A DNA stretch of 64,000 nucleotides from Strobilurus pachycystidiatus. Lineage: Eukaryota > Basidiomycota > Agaricomycetes > Agaricales > Physalacriaceae. The notes under the pieces are model-generated. The model searched no databases. It saw only the letters and a program-made list of their open reading frames with translations, and had not been told where the DNA came from. Shown here one piece after another: positions 35,701-47,718 of this stretch; the first letter of the stretch is position 1; every line of letters begins with the position of its first letter. Made by a program: the position numbers and the translations under genes. The stretch covers positions 310,001-374,000 of the forward strand of contig JAHLMK010000010.1 in NCBI GenBank assembly GCA_019915135.1, written 5' to 3'.

Positions 35701-36531
35701 GATGGATTGAGGGGAAGGAACCTGGAAGGCTGCATTATCTATATGTGGAGTCGGCACCGGATCTGAATCAGGGACTGCGAACGTCTGACAAGCAGCGTGC
35801 CGAGTCACAGTGCAGGACGAGTACGTGCCAAGTACGTGTGGGGGCAGTGCTGGTGCCTTCTCGAAAAATGTGTTAAAATCCGTTGAGTGCTGCGGTGCTG
35901 TCTGGGCTCGTCCACATCCAGAACGCGCATATGGTGCGGTGCACGTAGGTAGCACTACATCTTGGCGATCCAGGGTTCACGTATTTTGACCGCCGACGTG
36001 CAGCTGGATGCTGTCGAACGCAGCACGTCGATTTTGAGGTTTGACGGCTCACATGTGTAGCCTGGGTTGAGCCTGGGTTGAGCCTGAGAGTCTGAGAGTG
36101 CGAGGAAATGAGTCAATTCGACCGAAAAAATTGCGCCAAATCTTACAGTCACCAAGACTTCGCGTTATCCTGCCAGATGCGCGGGTATGGCGCCGCATAC
36201 TTCAGGGCAATGGGCGACGGATTTTTCGACTTCATTGCTGCCACCGAGGACGGTGTGATGGCAGAAAGAGAAAATCAAGTCCCCGGTTCGACTGGCCCCG
36301 ATCAGTTTTTCGATCATTTGGGCTTGTGTGGCGTTAGATGCGCCCACACCCCAGGCCTCAAGAGGCGCTATCAGCATAGAGTTCGAGATACAACTCGACA
36401 AAGAGATATGTATATATATAGTTCATAGCAAAGAAACAGGGTTCTAATACATCGTAAATCACGATATCCACCTTTTTGAGCGAGGGTGAGAAAAGGTCAT
36501 CTGAATGACTAGGGGCACCACGGCTAATCTA
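35701..36531. other. Intergenic, no gene seen
   Basis: Between the VIT-VWA start and the stop of the methyltransferase gene. Contains a short direct repeat of CCTGGGTTGAG at about 36059-36082. Short frames only. Confidence 0.5.
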
Positions 36532-37582
36532 TCAGGGCTTCAAGTTGTGGTTATTCACATGTTGGCTGCTTAATGACGGAGTACTTGCCTTGTCGGCGTA
36601 GATGGTGGTGTAGAGTCGTGACATTCCAGGTCTCTCATCCCATTCTCTAGTCGTCGCCTCCAAAAGCTCGTCAAACTCCGCTTCGACCATCAGTTTCAGC
36701 TTTAGAATGGGTCCTCGGTGTCCCGAGAACATTCCGATGACGATTTTTGACAAACGTATGCCGTCCTCTCCACCCCAAGAACCGATGGGCAACATCTGTA
36801 CTTTGCTCCGCACGTTGACGTACCCAGCCTCCCGAAGCATGTCAGGAAGCGTCTCCGGAGCGCGATAGTGAATCCCTCTCGCAGCGTAGACCGCCTGTAC
36901 GGCGTCCTCTAGCTTTCGCATCGCCGGACCAGCGTTGTGCGTCGCCAGGTGCGCCTCAGTAAACTGCGCCCGACCGCCAGGTGCAAGAACGCGGCGTATT
37001 TCGCGGAGAGCTATCTTCCACTCCGGTCTCGTAAATGCGCAGACCAACAGACGCTGGTTGATGAACCTGAACGCGCCGCCCCATCCGGTTGGGAGTGACA
37101 GTAGTGAATGGCGTGAAAAGTGAACATTCCTGGGTGTATTCACCGGCTGGGGGAAAAGCCGATCTTGGATGTCAACACCATACAGCTGAATGTTGGACGG
37201 GACCTGCTTCGATAGCTCGGTGAGCCAGACACCTGGGCGTGCAATATGAGTAACCGACATGTCCCCCTCTCATTCAGTTGCTTACCAGTGCCCGTCGCAG
37301 CATCTAAGACCTTATCCCCGCTCTTAAGCAGAACACCGGGGGCAAAGATGAGTCTCCCCTTGGATAGTTTACGAACTGAAAAGAAGTGCTGGTTGTTCAA
37401 TCTGTAGTTCATCGTTAGACGCGGTCGAGCTAAGGGGCGGTAGCGTACCTCTTTCGTTCTACCTCGTCGGAAGGCAATACGTATTGAACGCCAGGCAATG
37501 GATTGTACCATCTATCCTTCGCTTTTACGGTGAGAGTCCCAGTCTTGTAGACAGGAGTAGTCATGGTATAGGAGGACGACAT
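36532..37582 (-). CDS. Class I SAM-dependent methyltransferase
   Basis: The first exon (start 37582, MSSSYTMTTPVYKTG) gives RWYNPLPGVQYVLPSDEVE, then LNNQHFFSVRKLSKGRLIFA. Motif I is LDAATGTGVWLTEL, formed across an intron, followed by motif II YGVDI and the loop LREIRRVLAPGGRAQFTEAH typical of small-molecule methyltransferases. Two introns are clear: after ERKR (donor GTACGC) and inside the GTG motif (donor GTAAGC). The sequence resembles the LaeA/UMTA-like methyltransferases that are numerous in fungi. The substrate is unknown. The stop is at 36532-36534. Predicted length is about 320 residues. Confidence 0.87.
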
Positions 37583-40500
37583 AGTGGGGTGGGTTTGGAT
37601 CTCGTTCACTCGGTCTGAGATGATATACGGCGCGTCTCATCTAGGAGAATCATATGCCAGACCTGAGAGTGACTGCCCGTGCCTCAGGCAAGAAATTGGT
37701 TATCAGCATTGTGCCACTTGGAGCTATCTGAGACAGAAGCGATACTTGTTGGGGAGCGGTTTCGCAACTCCTAGTACCCATCTTCATACACAGAGACCCC
37801 CACAAGACGTCGATATCCGCTTCAGCCGGTTCTGCATCATGAAGCTTAGTATAGACGCTTTCACATCGACTGCATCTGGATCTCTGATAGTTACCAACAT
37901 CGAGGGCGTGCGCAAAAAAATTCGGGAGGCGCTTGAAAGTCATATCTTCCCATCCAGGCTCGGGCGATCATGTTGAACTAATGAAGAGATCTCGTAAGTA
38001 AGTCCCTGAAGACGCGGGAAGACGACTATTCTCGAGGCGGTATCTCCCGGGAGACAGACGGCTGAGAATCCAATCCAAGGTTGACATCTCGTTACCGAGG
38101 CTCCGATGCTCTCGTATTGAGATGAGTTTGAGGTTTAATCAGCGAGATGGCCGACTGGACCATTGAAGTCGAAAGGATCCAAACCGTTTAGACAACGAGA
38201 CCGGAATGTAAGAGAGGCTTGATCTTGGTACTTGAGTCGTAGATCAACGAGGGGTATTTCGCCTCGAACTCGAGCGCTACCAGTCGCGTAGGCCCCCGGA
38301 CGCTCCTGCCAACAATTGCGCTTTTCGGGCTACATTCAGAGCCGTGAGATGATCAAGGGAGGACCAGTCTTGGTGAGAACGAGGGGCGCTGCGAAGCTCG
38401 TCACGGAAGTTCAAGACCAAGCTCGATGTGTCATTTTGTTACGTGATGGATGATGAGAAGCTTAAGCATCAAATTCCGATCACACGAACAGTTCAGCTGG
38501 AATTGATGCAGCCTTACTTACTCAGACTGTACAATACGCAGTAATCATCATCATATCAGGGCTCGGGCTCCTCCTCAAGCCGCATGTGGGATGACCCCAC
38601 GGATAACCATGACCGTGACTATGTGTAGAGTTTCAAGAATTACTATCTGTCGTCCATCAGATCCAGTGCCTTGGATAGCCTGCATACTCGTCTCAGTAAA
38701 GATGAGTCCTCTCTACATCGGCAGTCACCCAATCTCGTCGTCGCTCTTGACTTGCCTAACCCTCTCAAAGACCATATATATGTAGTGCTTGTACTATGAG
38801 ACAGTCACCATGATTGTTTGATGTATTTCTATACTAACGTGGTGTGCAGACCGTTGAATGTCCACTGGGTAGGTACGAGTAATTACATACGTGTAGAGTG
38901 TAACGTGTAAGGAGTAGTGCATGGTGATAAAGATAAATTAGCATGGCCGGGAGTTGGATCGGCATACCCTCATGATTGGGGCCGAAGCCCACGCTCGCAG
39001 CTGGGATGTCGTCGCGCGGAAACACCTCTACATCACAGAGACTTCCCCAGCGTTTGGTTCAGACTCGCGGTGGCCGTAGATTCTTACCCCATTGACCATC
39101 ATCAACTGATCTCCATTTACTTGATCCGCAAATTGTCACGTCCTCGTTACGGTAAACGTAGACGCGCAAAAGAGGAGAATAGAGTTATTTTAGGGCTCTA
39201 TTGAAGTTCGTCAGCGGAAAAGCATCAGCCGTAAGATTCCTTTCGCCTGTGATTGAGTACTTGAATGGACAATGTCAATCTGTGCCAATTGTGGTAGTCT
39301 TTCAGACTGTCACTTAACGGCCTCGACCTAACGATGGCAATGGCTTTCAGTGCGGGACGATGATGAATTGTTGCATCGAACATTGTGCGACTATGGCGGT
39401 GAAGTCTGTCAGCGCAATATCATCAGTGCTGTCCGGTGGTTATCCCACTGTTACCGGACCTATCCGATGAACATTGATAGGTCCGAACCCGTTCCTTCTA
39501 CCTCAAAGTGGCTGCTCCTCGAGAAGCAGGTTAGTCGCAGGGACTCTGGACATAGGGAACGGGTGAGAGTCACGGACGAACGCCTGCCCTCGAACGTCGA
39601 CTTGGAAGAGAGGCGACAAGAACGAGTCCGAGTCGGCGTCAGCATGTGCAGCTACGCGAGGGCCCTGTCAGGCCTGGCCCTCAGAGCCGCCCAAGCAATC
39701 GCGACATCGGCGTTCAGCGCTCAGCTTTGGCCTCTGAGTGTATTGGGGAACTGGGGTATTCATTGGATGCCAGTGTCGGACCCAAATCTCTCTTCGGTCT
39801 CGTGCGGAAGCCTGGAAACGTCAGTATCGTACCTTGCGCTTCCCAAAACTCGCCTACCTTGCAATTGTGCACTGAATCGAAACTGGCGGATATGACTGCG
39901 AAGTCCGGAGGCACTCACGTAGTGATGCAGCCACCAACTTACTTCAATAGTACGGCGGACAGCGCAACAACTAGGGTGCAAGCAAGACTGACGACCCATA
40001 ACTCGTTGAACCGGATGTCAAAAATGAAAGGCGCGGGTTGGATTGACTGTCAATTGAATTCGAGACCGGCCCACTGTTTGGTAAGTCGTGTTTCATTGGG
40101 CCTCAATACAGGAAGACCTACACAAAGATGAGCATCACATTTAGGCCGTCACGATGCTGACTCTTCGTCATGGACGTGCCATGCCCTGGCATGAGAAGCT
40201 GTCTCTTCCCAGTACAAACTTTTGGAAATGCGGTTCTCACAGTCGTCCCTTGAGGACGGTATTCATAGCAGCGACAGCCATTCTCCCCCAATCCGAAAAG
40301 ATGCCAACCTGGTTGAGCGGATTGCACACCGACCGGTGCATCCTGCGCCATCTTGGCTTAGCTGGCTGAGTCCTTTCCTCGAATGTAGTAGCCAGCAGTG
40401 AATGCCTAGGGTTGCTCAGCTTGAGCACGATGAAAGTTCAAAGAGACATTGTTTCGGTGCAGTTTCGAACGATTTTGCTCATCTGTGGGTCGTGAGCTGC

Positions 40501-41050
40501 ATCATACGTGAAGTCTAGGAGACATACCAATCCTTGAGTTCAAGTAGCGGATGGCCCGGGCTGATGCTGCTTGGAACCCGCTGTAGATGGCGCTGTAGGG
40601 CCTTTACCAGCACAGCCCGAATGGGCATTTATAGGAGACGCGTTCTTGTCTTCAATACAGAGTCAAGAGGTTTATCATTGATAAATCCAGAGGACGGGAT
40701 ATCGTCCTTAGTTCGCACTCTGGCAGAGGATGGGCGTGAGACGAAGGGAAGAAATGCGATTAGATTAGATGACGAGATCAGGGTCTGATTGCACTGCCAC
40801 ACAGTCCTTTGTCCTTTTCGCCATCATGATCCTTCCTATTCCGAGCGGGAGACTGCTACCAAGACAGCTTTAGGAATCGGGATATCAGTGGATGTCTGTG
40901 CGCATGAACGTGCCTCAATGCCATGCACACAAAAATGAAATGCCTGTCAATCACCAGACAATGCTGTGTTCCTGACGTTTTAGTATCTCCACTACCATCC
41001 GAGTTGTCTTTATAACCCCACAGTACCGAAGCTGAAACCAAAGGATCCCC
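37583..41050. other. 3.5-kb region without recognisable gene
   Basis: Open frames are short and overlap on several frames and strands; the longest (39350-39895 and 39646-40131, plus) overlap each other and show no motif. No terminal repeats, integrase or reverse transcriptase motifs were seen. The stretch may hold a non-coding RNA or decayed sequence, but nothing supports either. Confidence 0.5.
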
Positions 41051-42522
41051 ATGTCCGAATTTTGCACTCGATGGCGCGCCTCCAAGCCAAGCGGTCTCAA
41101 CTTCACTTCATGTCGATGCAACAAAGCTGGCATTTGTGCTGTAACCGTCGTCTTCACTATCGCCGGCGCCATTGTTGTTTTGGTTGCAACGTTCGTGTTT
41201 CTGCCCGGTCTCCTGGCTTGTTGCGTCTATTGGCCGATGGCCGGTGTTCAGAAGGCGATACGGCTTTTGAAGGCGCCGATCCTTTATCTCGTATGTCACC
41301 TAGACATGCTCATCGACACTATCATGGTTCGCACTTCTACGCGTCGTCCCATTCTCTCGAGGTCACCCATCCAGGGCATTGCGCTAAATGACCAGAAACG
41401 AAGAAATGGCCATACACTCCTCCAATCACCGATATTACCGCGAGAGATACTCGATGCCATCTTTTCCTACTGTGATGACCGCCAAACTCTGCTCGCATGT
41501 AGCCTGGTGTCCTACGTATGGGCGCCTATGAGCAGACGGTGGTTGTCGGTCATCATACGATCATCCAAGGACGCGTCGGCATTGGCTCGCCTTTTGCGAT
41601 CTCCGCATCAAACACTCGCATACGCTCGGCAGATCACGCTGCACGGACAGTGTAGACAAGTCCAGCAGCTACGGATCCTACGTCTACTCAGAATGCGCCA
41701 CGTCCAGGCTCATCACTTCACTCTCATCGACTCTCCCTTTTCCGCCCGGCTGCTGCACCAATTCGACCACAGCATCACTAGCCTATGCCTGTCGTTCTCC
41801 TCCCAGAAAGCCAAATACAACTCGGACAAGGACGTCGATAAACTTCTCTTGAATGTATATTCATTCCCCCAGCTACGAATGTTGGAGATCACGCTTTCGT
41901 CGAGCGCTCACCTACCCGCCATTACTACCAACTATCCCGCTCCAGTGGACCCGCTACCCATCAGTCATCTCAGACTTCGCGGGCCATGGTATCATAACTT
42001 GCTCCTATGGCTCCAGCCTCGGTGTAAAGGGCTGACAACCTTGGACTTGGATTTCGATGCTGGCTTGCAGGATCCCAAAGTCATAGAGTGGCTGATCAGA
42101 GTGAACTGCCATTCTCTACGGGACCTTCGCCTGACTGTTCCGCCCTACAACGGTACGTGGCCGTTCACAATGGAGCGACAGGCTTGATACTGAACCTCTT
42201 CTGATTAGCACCTCAAAATGTATCATCGTTGAGAAGTCTTTCCCTGCTTCAACTGAGGGTGCCGAAGCGCGGTGCGACGGCTATGCTCGACACGCTCGCC
42301 CTTCACGTCGCCATTCAGCTTCTGGGGAAGTTGGACACCCTTCACCTACCAGCAGTGATATCGTTGACAAGCGAAGACGCTATACGGATTGAGGAGCAGG
42401 CATTCGATCGAGTGGACGCAGGGTTAGGCTCGAACTTGGCATCGTATACATCCAGCAGAACGCACAGCTCGGTGGAATATACTCTAATTCAAGCAATAGG
42501 TCGAATGTATAGCATGCACTGA
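41051..42522 (+). CDS. F-box-like protein with N-terminal membrane segment
   Basis: Two exons (41051-42152, 42209-42522) give 471 residues. The F-box-like motif lies near residue 130: LPREILDAIFSYCDDRQTLL followed by ACSLVSYVW, with the usual hydrophobic spacing. F-box proteins bind SKP1 in SCF ubiquitin ligases. The region behind it holds leucine-rich stretches (LRLRGPWYHNLLLW, LTTLDLDFDAG) of irregular repeat type. Unusually, residues about 27-55 are strongly hydrophobic (GICAVTVVFTIAGAIVVLVA and beyond), suggesting a membrane anchor before the F-box. Basidiomycetes carry large F-box families, most without known targets. The start ATG at 41051 is the first in the frame; a later start would drop the hydrophobic segment. 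Confidence 0.8.
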
Positions 42523-42839
42523 AATGTTATTCGCGTATCGCTTGCCAGACAAGCTTCAACGTTTATAGCTCGGGATGCTGACGACGGCGGAGGCGGCATA
42601 TCGTCGTCCATGTCGCACCTCGGGTAGTCGACACTGATCAGAGTGGCTCTGCTTGCGTTGGCAATTCCGAGCTCTACGGCCAAGTTGAATTTGTCGATGA
42701 CGAGCGTGCATACTTGCTCCAGTCTCGCATTAGCGCCAGGCGCCTCAAGAGGACGAAATTCGAAGACGACTGCAGAGTCGGGCCTCGGCCTGAGGAATCA
42801 GGACTGCTGATCCAGACATCAACTGAGAGATTCGAAGGC
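42523..42839. other. Intergenic between F-box gene and tRNA-Asp
   Basis: No gene seen. It includes the 3' flank of the F-box gene. Confidence 0.5.
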
Positions 42840-42844
42840 AAAAA
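42840..42844 (-). terminator. RNA polymerase III terminator of tRNA-Asp
   Basis: Five T residues on the minus strand, 24 bp past the 3' end of the tRNA gene; a usual length and distance for a Pol III stop. Confidence 0.6.
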
Positions 42845-42868
42845 GGCAACACCATGCTGGTTGTCCAG

Positions 42869-42940
42869 CTCTCTGGCTGGGAGTCGAACCCAGCTTTCGC
42901 GCGTGACAGGCGCGTGTACTAACCGATATACTACCAGAGA
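42869..42940 (-). tRNA. tRNA-Asp (GTC)
   Basis: Read on the minus strand, 72 nt fold into a full cloverleaf: acceptor TCTCTGG paired with CCAGAGA, discriminator G, D-arm with GGTTAGTAC, anticodon stem CGCGC/GCGCG with loop CTGTCAC giving anticodon GTC, and T-arm CTGGGTTCGACTCCCAG. The internal A and B boxes are regular. No intron and no encoded CCA. It lies 197 bp before the cyclin B start, on the opposite strand. Confidence 0.96.
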
Positions 42941-43137
42941 ATTGAGAGAGGGTAGAAATATTGCAATACAGTCGGTATGACGTCGCGTCGAGCAGCACGC
43001 TCACGTGTTGTTCAAGCCCGATTTGGCGGAACCAGATTTCCAACTTTGGGCATCAAGTTCGACCGCCACTTGCTCCCTGACGTTCATCATCCTCTCAGAT
43101 TGTTGTTCCTGGCGAAAACGGCGAGAGGCTCCTTATC

Positions 43138-45011
43138 ATGTCTACCCTCCCTGTACGCCCTTGCTCGTCGTCGACGACGATGACAACCCACACGCTGACC
43201 TGTTTGGCAGACGCGGAGAACATTGCGAACGACCAGAACGACTACGGCGAGAGACAACGAGAACGCCCATGCCCGCCCTTTGCGCATCGCATCCCGCGTG
43301 AAACCCCTCTCGTCGGTCGTCCAAAACCACCCGACAGCCGCGGCAAAAGGCAAGACGGCGGCGTCGAGCGATGCGGCGGCGACCGATGCTTATGGAAAGC
43401 GGAAGCGCGAGGTGCTCATAGAGGTACCAGCCAACATTGCGAATCCCAGGAATCCAGCGGTGGGCAAGGGCAAGGACAAGGACCAGTTTGAAGGCGTCGT
43501 CATTCCGGTCAAGCCCAGGTCGACCACTGCCACACGCTCCGTATCTTCGTCCAGGAAGACCGCCGCCGTCAAGAAGGAGGCAATCACTGTTGCTGCTGAT
43601 GACATGCCCGCCGTCAAGGAAGAAGAGGAGGACGAGACGCCAACCGATGACAACATGGTCGTCGACCCGCGATCCGAACATGTCGTTCCCGAACTCGTCT
43701 CTGCCCAGCAGGAACAGATCAACCAGCACATACCGTCGCGCGTCCGCCCCCAGCGAGGCTTTGAAGGACATAGGGCAAAACGCTTCCGGACCTCCTCAGA
43801 GGCACCCCTGGCCTCAGAAGACGACAACGAACTCAAGGACGAGGATGGCGAGGAGGATATGTTTGACCTCCACCTCCACTCCATTGAGGCGGATCCTCAG
43901 GGCGATGACTGGGACGATCTCGACGCCGACGACAACGACGACCCCATGATGGTCAACGAGTACGTCGTGGAAGTGTTTGACTATCTCAAGGAGATCGAAG
44001 TACGCCTTGTCTGAGTCTTTTTTCTGTGAATTGACGCGTTGATTTCAGCCCATCACGATGCCGAACCCAAACTACATGCAGACTCACAAAGAGCTCTCCT
44101 GGCGCATGCGCGGTGTTCTCCTGGATTGGCTTGTTGGTGTGCACGCGCGGTGTCGCCTTACCCCAGAGACCTTCCACCTCTGCACCAACATTCTGGACCG
44201 CTTCATGTCCCTTCGCGTCTGCTCTCTCGTCAAATTCCAGCTGGTTGGCATCACCTGCATGTTCATCGCGGCCAAAGTAGAGGAAACCGCACCACCATGC
44301 GCGGCCGACCTGATTCTTCTTACCGACGGCGCGTATACCGAAAGCCAAATGTTCCAGGCGGAGCGATACATTCTCAAGAGCCTCGATTATAACCTCAACC
44401 ATCCCAATCCCATGCATTTCCTTCGGCGCATCAGCAAGGCGGACGACTATAACCTGCGTGTTAGAACGCTTGGCAAATACTTCGCCGAAATTGGGTGTAT
44501 GGAGTGGCGTTTGATAGCAACGCCTCCTTCGCTCATGGCTGCGGCGGCGATGTGGTTGGCAAGACTGGTGTTGGGAATGGAGAACTGGGTGAGTCTTATT
44601 CATTGTTCTCTTCTCCATTGTTTGGTCATGGTCGCTGACTCCTCAATTCAGACAGCGAACCTGGCCCATTATTCGACCTATTCTCAAAGCGAGATACTTC
44701 CCACGGCGAATTTGATGCTCAACTACATCCTCAAGCCGCCTCGCCACGAGCAGTTCCACAAGAAGTACGCCAAGAAGACCAACATGAAGGTTCGTCTTTT
44801 GTTTCATACTTTCAAGCGTCATGGTCCTGATTGACGTTATGTCCTTTAGGCAAGCGAGATAGTCAGGGACTGGGCTCTCGACCGTTGGGAGGAAGGCTCC
44901 GAGGTCGTTCTCCAGAGCGAACTCCCCGCTCTCAAGAAGGAGATCCGTGCTGCCAGGCTCGAGGAAGAGAAACAGATGAAGGACGAAGCACTGTTCGCGA
45001 GGCGACACTAA
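43138..45011 (+). CDS. G2/mitotic B-type cyclin
   Basis: B-type cyclins activate CDK1 for mitosis. Five exons join in phase (43138-43152, 43211-43999, 44049-44588, 44652-44789, 44850-45011), 547 residues. A five-codon first exon (MSTLP) joins to TRRTLRTTRTTTARDNENAH. The first cyclin box holds the CDK-binding block ELSWRMRGVLLDWLVGVHAR, then HLCTNILDRF and FIAAKVEETAPP; the second box includes NPMHFLRRISKADDYN and SEILPTANLMLNYIL. Before the boxes is a long acidic, disordered linker (PAVKEEEEDETPTDDN; DWDDLDADDNDDP). The destruction signal is not obvious: RRTL and DNENA are the closest matches to a D-box and KEN box. Start 43138 is preferred over 42977 because only it gives the conserved N-terminus. 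Confidence 0.94.
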
Positions 45012-46954
45012 GCCGCCTGCCATATTTATGATCTCTGAGTCTCTGTCGAGCAATGTTCCTCATTCCCATCCCATTCCCGTCTTGGCATCTGTTCAACTAC
45101 TCCATTTGCATCATCTCCGTCCACCTGCTGTCGAAGGCGCTCTCATTATCAGCTATACCCTCTCCCCCCGTATATGGCTTTCGTCGATTTGTTAAGGTAT
45201 CGTATGTATAGTTTCTTTGATCCTTGGACGTTTTCATTCTACTACCCTTTCTTTCTCGACGATTGAAGCGTCGAGCCCCCTCCCCCATGTTGTGTATAAC
45301 GAATCACTCCACCCCACCATCTTCATGCCAATTATTGATAAAGTTACAAGTAAAAGAAAAGCCTTTTTTTCGCGTTACAGATAGTTTTTCTTTAGAGATA
45401 ATGAAACCATTGTAATTCGGAAATTAGGAGAAGGATGGGTACTGTGTAGTATTCAAGTTGATTGCCGTCAGTGCGGTCTTGCAATACGTGGTACATAAGT
45501 AGATGGAAAAGAGTAGGTGGGGTGGCGGGTGCGGTTCGGCGCGTCGTCTCCCATTATGACAAATGTCTTTTTCGGCTTCATGCCCTCAAAATGGCCTTGA
45601 ATAAGTCCAAGCGATAGTTCATCCATGAGCATGCCCGTGTGAGTGAGTGGGGTGTCTTCTTTTCGATGACAAGTCGAGACTCGAAGCTACATAGATAGTG
45701 ACTTGTGTCTCTCCCAGGCCATCTAGATGTCTTCTCGATTCTCATGGCCACGCACTCCGCAAATCGCGTAGACAAAAACAAGCTTCCAAGTTCCCTTCCC
45801 TGCCGGGCCGTCCAAGTTCTCCGACGGCCTCGCTGGCAACTGTGGCAATGTTTCGTTTCTGGAAGTGAAGAGTACTGAGTGACTTAACCTGAGAGCGTTT
45901 ATCATACACGAGCGACCAGGGTTTCCGGCCACTGTCATGAATTGGTACAGTAAGTATCTGTAGACGCACCGCAACGAATCATTGAATGGACAAAGCCATT
46001 CGACTTCCTCTTTCAGACACGTTGGAGGGATGAACATTGACGAACGTGAACGGTCCTTTCGCAGGACTCGGCGGCGGACCACTGTGTCTCTAGATGGTCT
46101 ATCCAGAGCTTAACTGTATAGAGACCTGTTCTATCTACTTCGACTGAATAGACGGTCCGGCGAATGCATGGTTCTCGTTGCCTCGAGCCCTCGTCATTAC
46201 AACCTCCTGCTATCGACCGCCCTGGTTTCATTAAGACTCGGGTGATGATGCACCGAGCTACCTCAAGAAATCGCGACAACTCACCGAACTTCTTCCGTCG
46301 TTCTTGGTTCTTGACGTTACCCTACCACAGCGACAATACCTCTGTCAAGGAACGACGGTCAAGTGCAGTCCGCGTTCACTTTGGTAGCTCTCTGGTTCGT
46401 TTGGAATGTCAGAGCTATATCTGCATGGAGTCAACCGGAAAGGTTGGATTGAAAGGAGACACAAAGTGGCGCGTCTTTTGTGCCGGCATGTCGTGAGTAG
46501 GGCCTTTCGTTATCATTCGAGATTGAGGGATCCCCAAGCAACGAGTTCTTGACTTCATGCTAGATTGTACACACCAACGTACAGGCGCACATGTACGTGG
46601 GTTAGCAATTGAGTGAAGTATCTGAGGCAGAGTACTTACTCACCGTCTCACTTCAGTGCCCCAGAATCCAGGTTCCAATGCAATTCGTGTCTCGCACGCA
46701 TCTCGAGCCCCATCCTACTTTCCGAGAGTGTTCAGTCATCGTTACGGAAATGCAGGGCGAACCACCATGTTGTTCAGTCTGTGAGAGCGCCACGCATCCT
46801 AGGCCGCGAGCAACGGCGAAACACATCGGCGGCGACGAGAAACGTCTCGTTCAGGTACTAGCCCTTGCTCTTGCTCAAGGGTATAAGAGCAGTTCAGCTT
46901 TGCTGTTGCTCACCATCGCTCAACAGTCAACTTGCAACGATCTAGTAAAGCGTC
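45012..46954. other. 1.9-kb intergenic region
   Basis: No recognisable gene. The first part should be the cyclin 3' untranslated region. The right end holds a TATA-like element at 46882 serving the small secreted protein gene. Frames at 46164-46496 and 46609-47178 lack motifs. Confidence 0.5.
46882..46887 (+). promoter_or_regulatory. TATA-like element of small secreted protein gene
   Basis: TATAAG lies 73 bp before the ATG at 46955, followed by a CA- and pyrimidine-rich leader. Confidence 0.45.
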
Positions 46955-47383
46955 ATGTTCCCCACTACCATCCTTCGCGCTGCCGCTGTCCTCTTCGCTG
47001 CCTCTGTGGCGAGTGCGACGACTTACGAGATCTGTGCCATTTGCGCACCGACCGACCTCTCGGGATTCGATCTCATCCTCAACGGTGGAATCTTTTCTCT
47101 CAGCCCTCCCGAGCGTTTCTGCGGGTATGTTGTCTCGAGCTCGTCCCTTACATGCTGAGAGTCGACTCACATTGTTGATAGATACGGAGACCAAGGACCG
47201 GACGGACCTATCACCCGTTGTGTCTACGACGTTTGTCAAGATTCCCGCATGTTTGGTATTGTCTGCTCATCTTGTTCACGGTAGAATGACGGTGTGCTCG
47301 TTACGGGTACAGACTTCTGTCCCCTTGGTCCCATGGCCGTAGCCAGTCCTCCCGACTGCACGGTCTACGACGACTCCGCCTAA
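46955..47383 (+). CDS. Small secreted cysteine-containing protein
   Basis: Three exons (46955-47124, 47182-47230, 47285-47383) give 105 residues. A signal peptide is clear: MFPTTILRAAAVLFAASVAS with probable cleavage after ASA. The mature part of about 84 residues carries six cysteines (two in EICAICAP, then RFCG, TRCVY, DFCPL and PDCTV), which could form three disulphides. Both introns have standard signals (donors GTATGT and GTTTGT; acceptors GATAG and GGTAG). I do not recognise the family. Similar small secreted proteins of mushrooms include effector candidates and cell-wall-associated proteins, so any such role is inference. A TATA-like element lies upstream. Confidence 0.75.
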
Positions 47384-47718
47384 AGGCTAAAGTGACTGGT
47401 CAGTACTGAACTATCCTTCTCGGAATGAGCAATCGAGGAACTCAATTACCATGGTAGAAGAATCAAGGGCTCGTTGAATCAAGTTTATATCGGGTAGAAT
47501 TGTAGAGTTTTCGGCGCCCTCTCCTCGTACCAATAAAGTTTCGTTTTGTGCTTAGTCGTGTATGGCGTTCCGTCCGAAATAGATGAAAGGAAAGCAGTAT
47601 GGCCGCCTGGGCCGGCTTCTGCTTCCGTGTGTACAAGTACAAGCAAAATCAAGGACGTGGATTGACACGCTATGAAGTAAATCATCAAGCAATTGGTAGT
47701 ACATACATGCTTCGCAAA
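47384..47718. other. Convergent 3' flanks
   Basis: Between the stop of the small secreted protein gene and the stop of the aldo-keto reductase gene. No gene seen. Confidence 0.5.

Noticed and set aside
39350..40131. Two overlapping plus-strand frames of 161-181 codons
   Set aside because: They overlap in different frames and neither has a recognisable domain.
43142..43771. 209-codon minus-strand frame
   Set aside because: Shadow of the GC-rich cyclin B linker exon.
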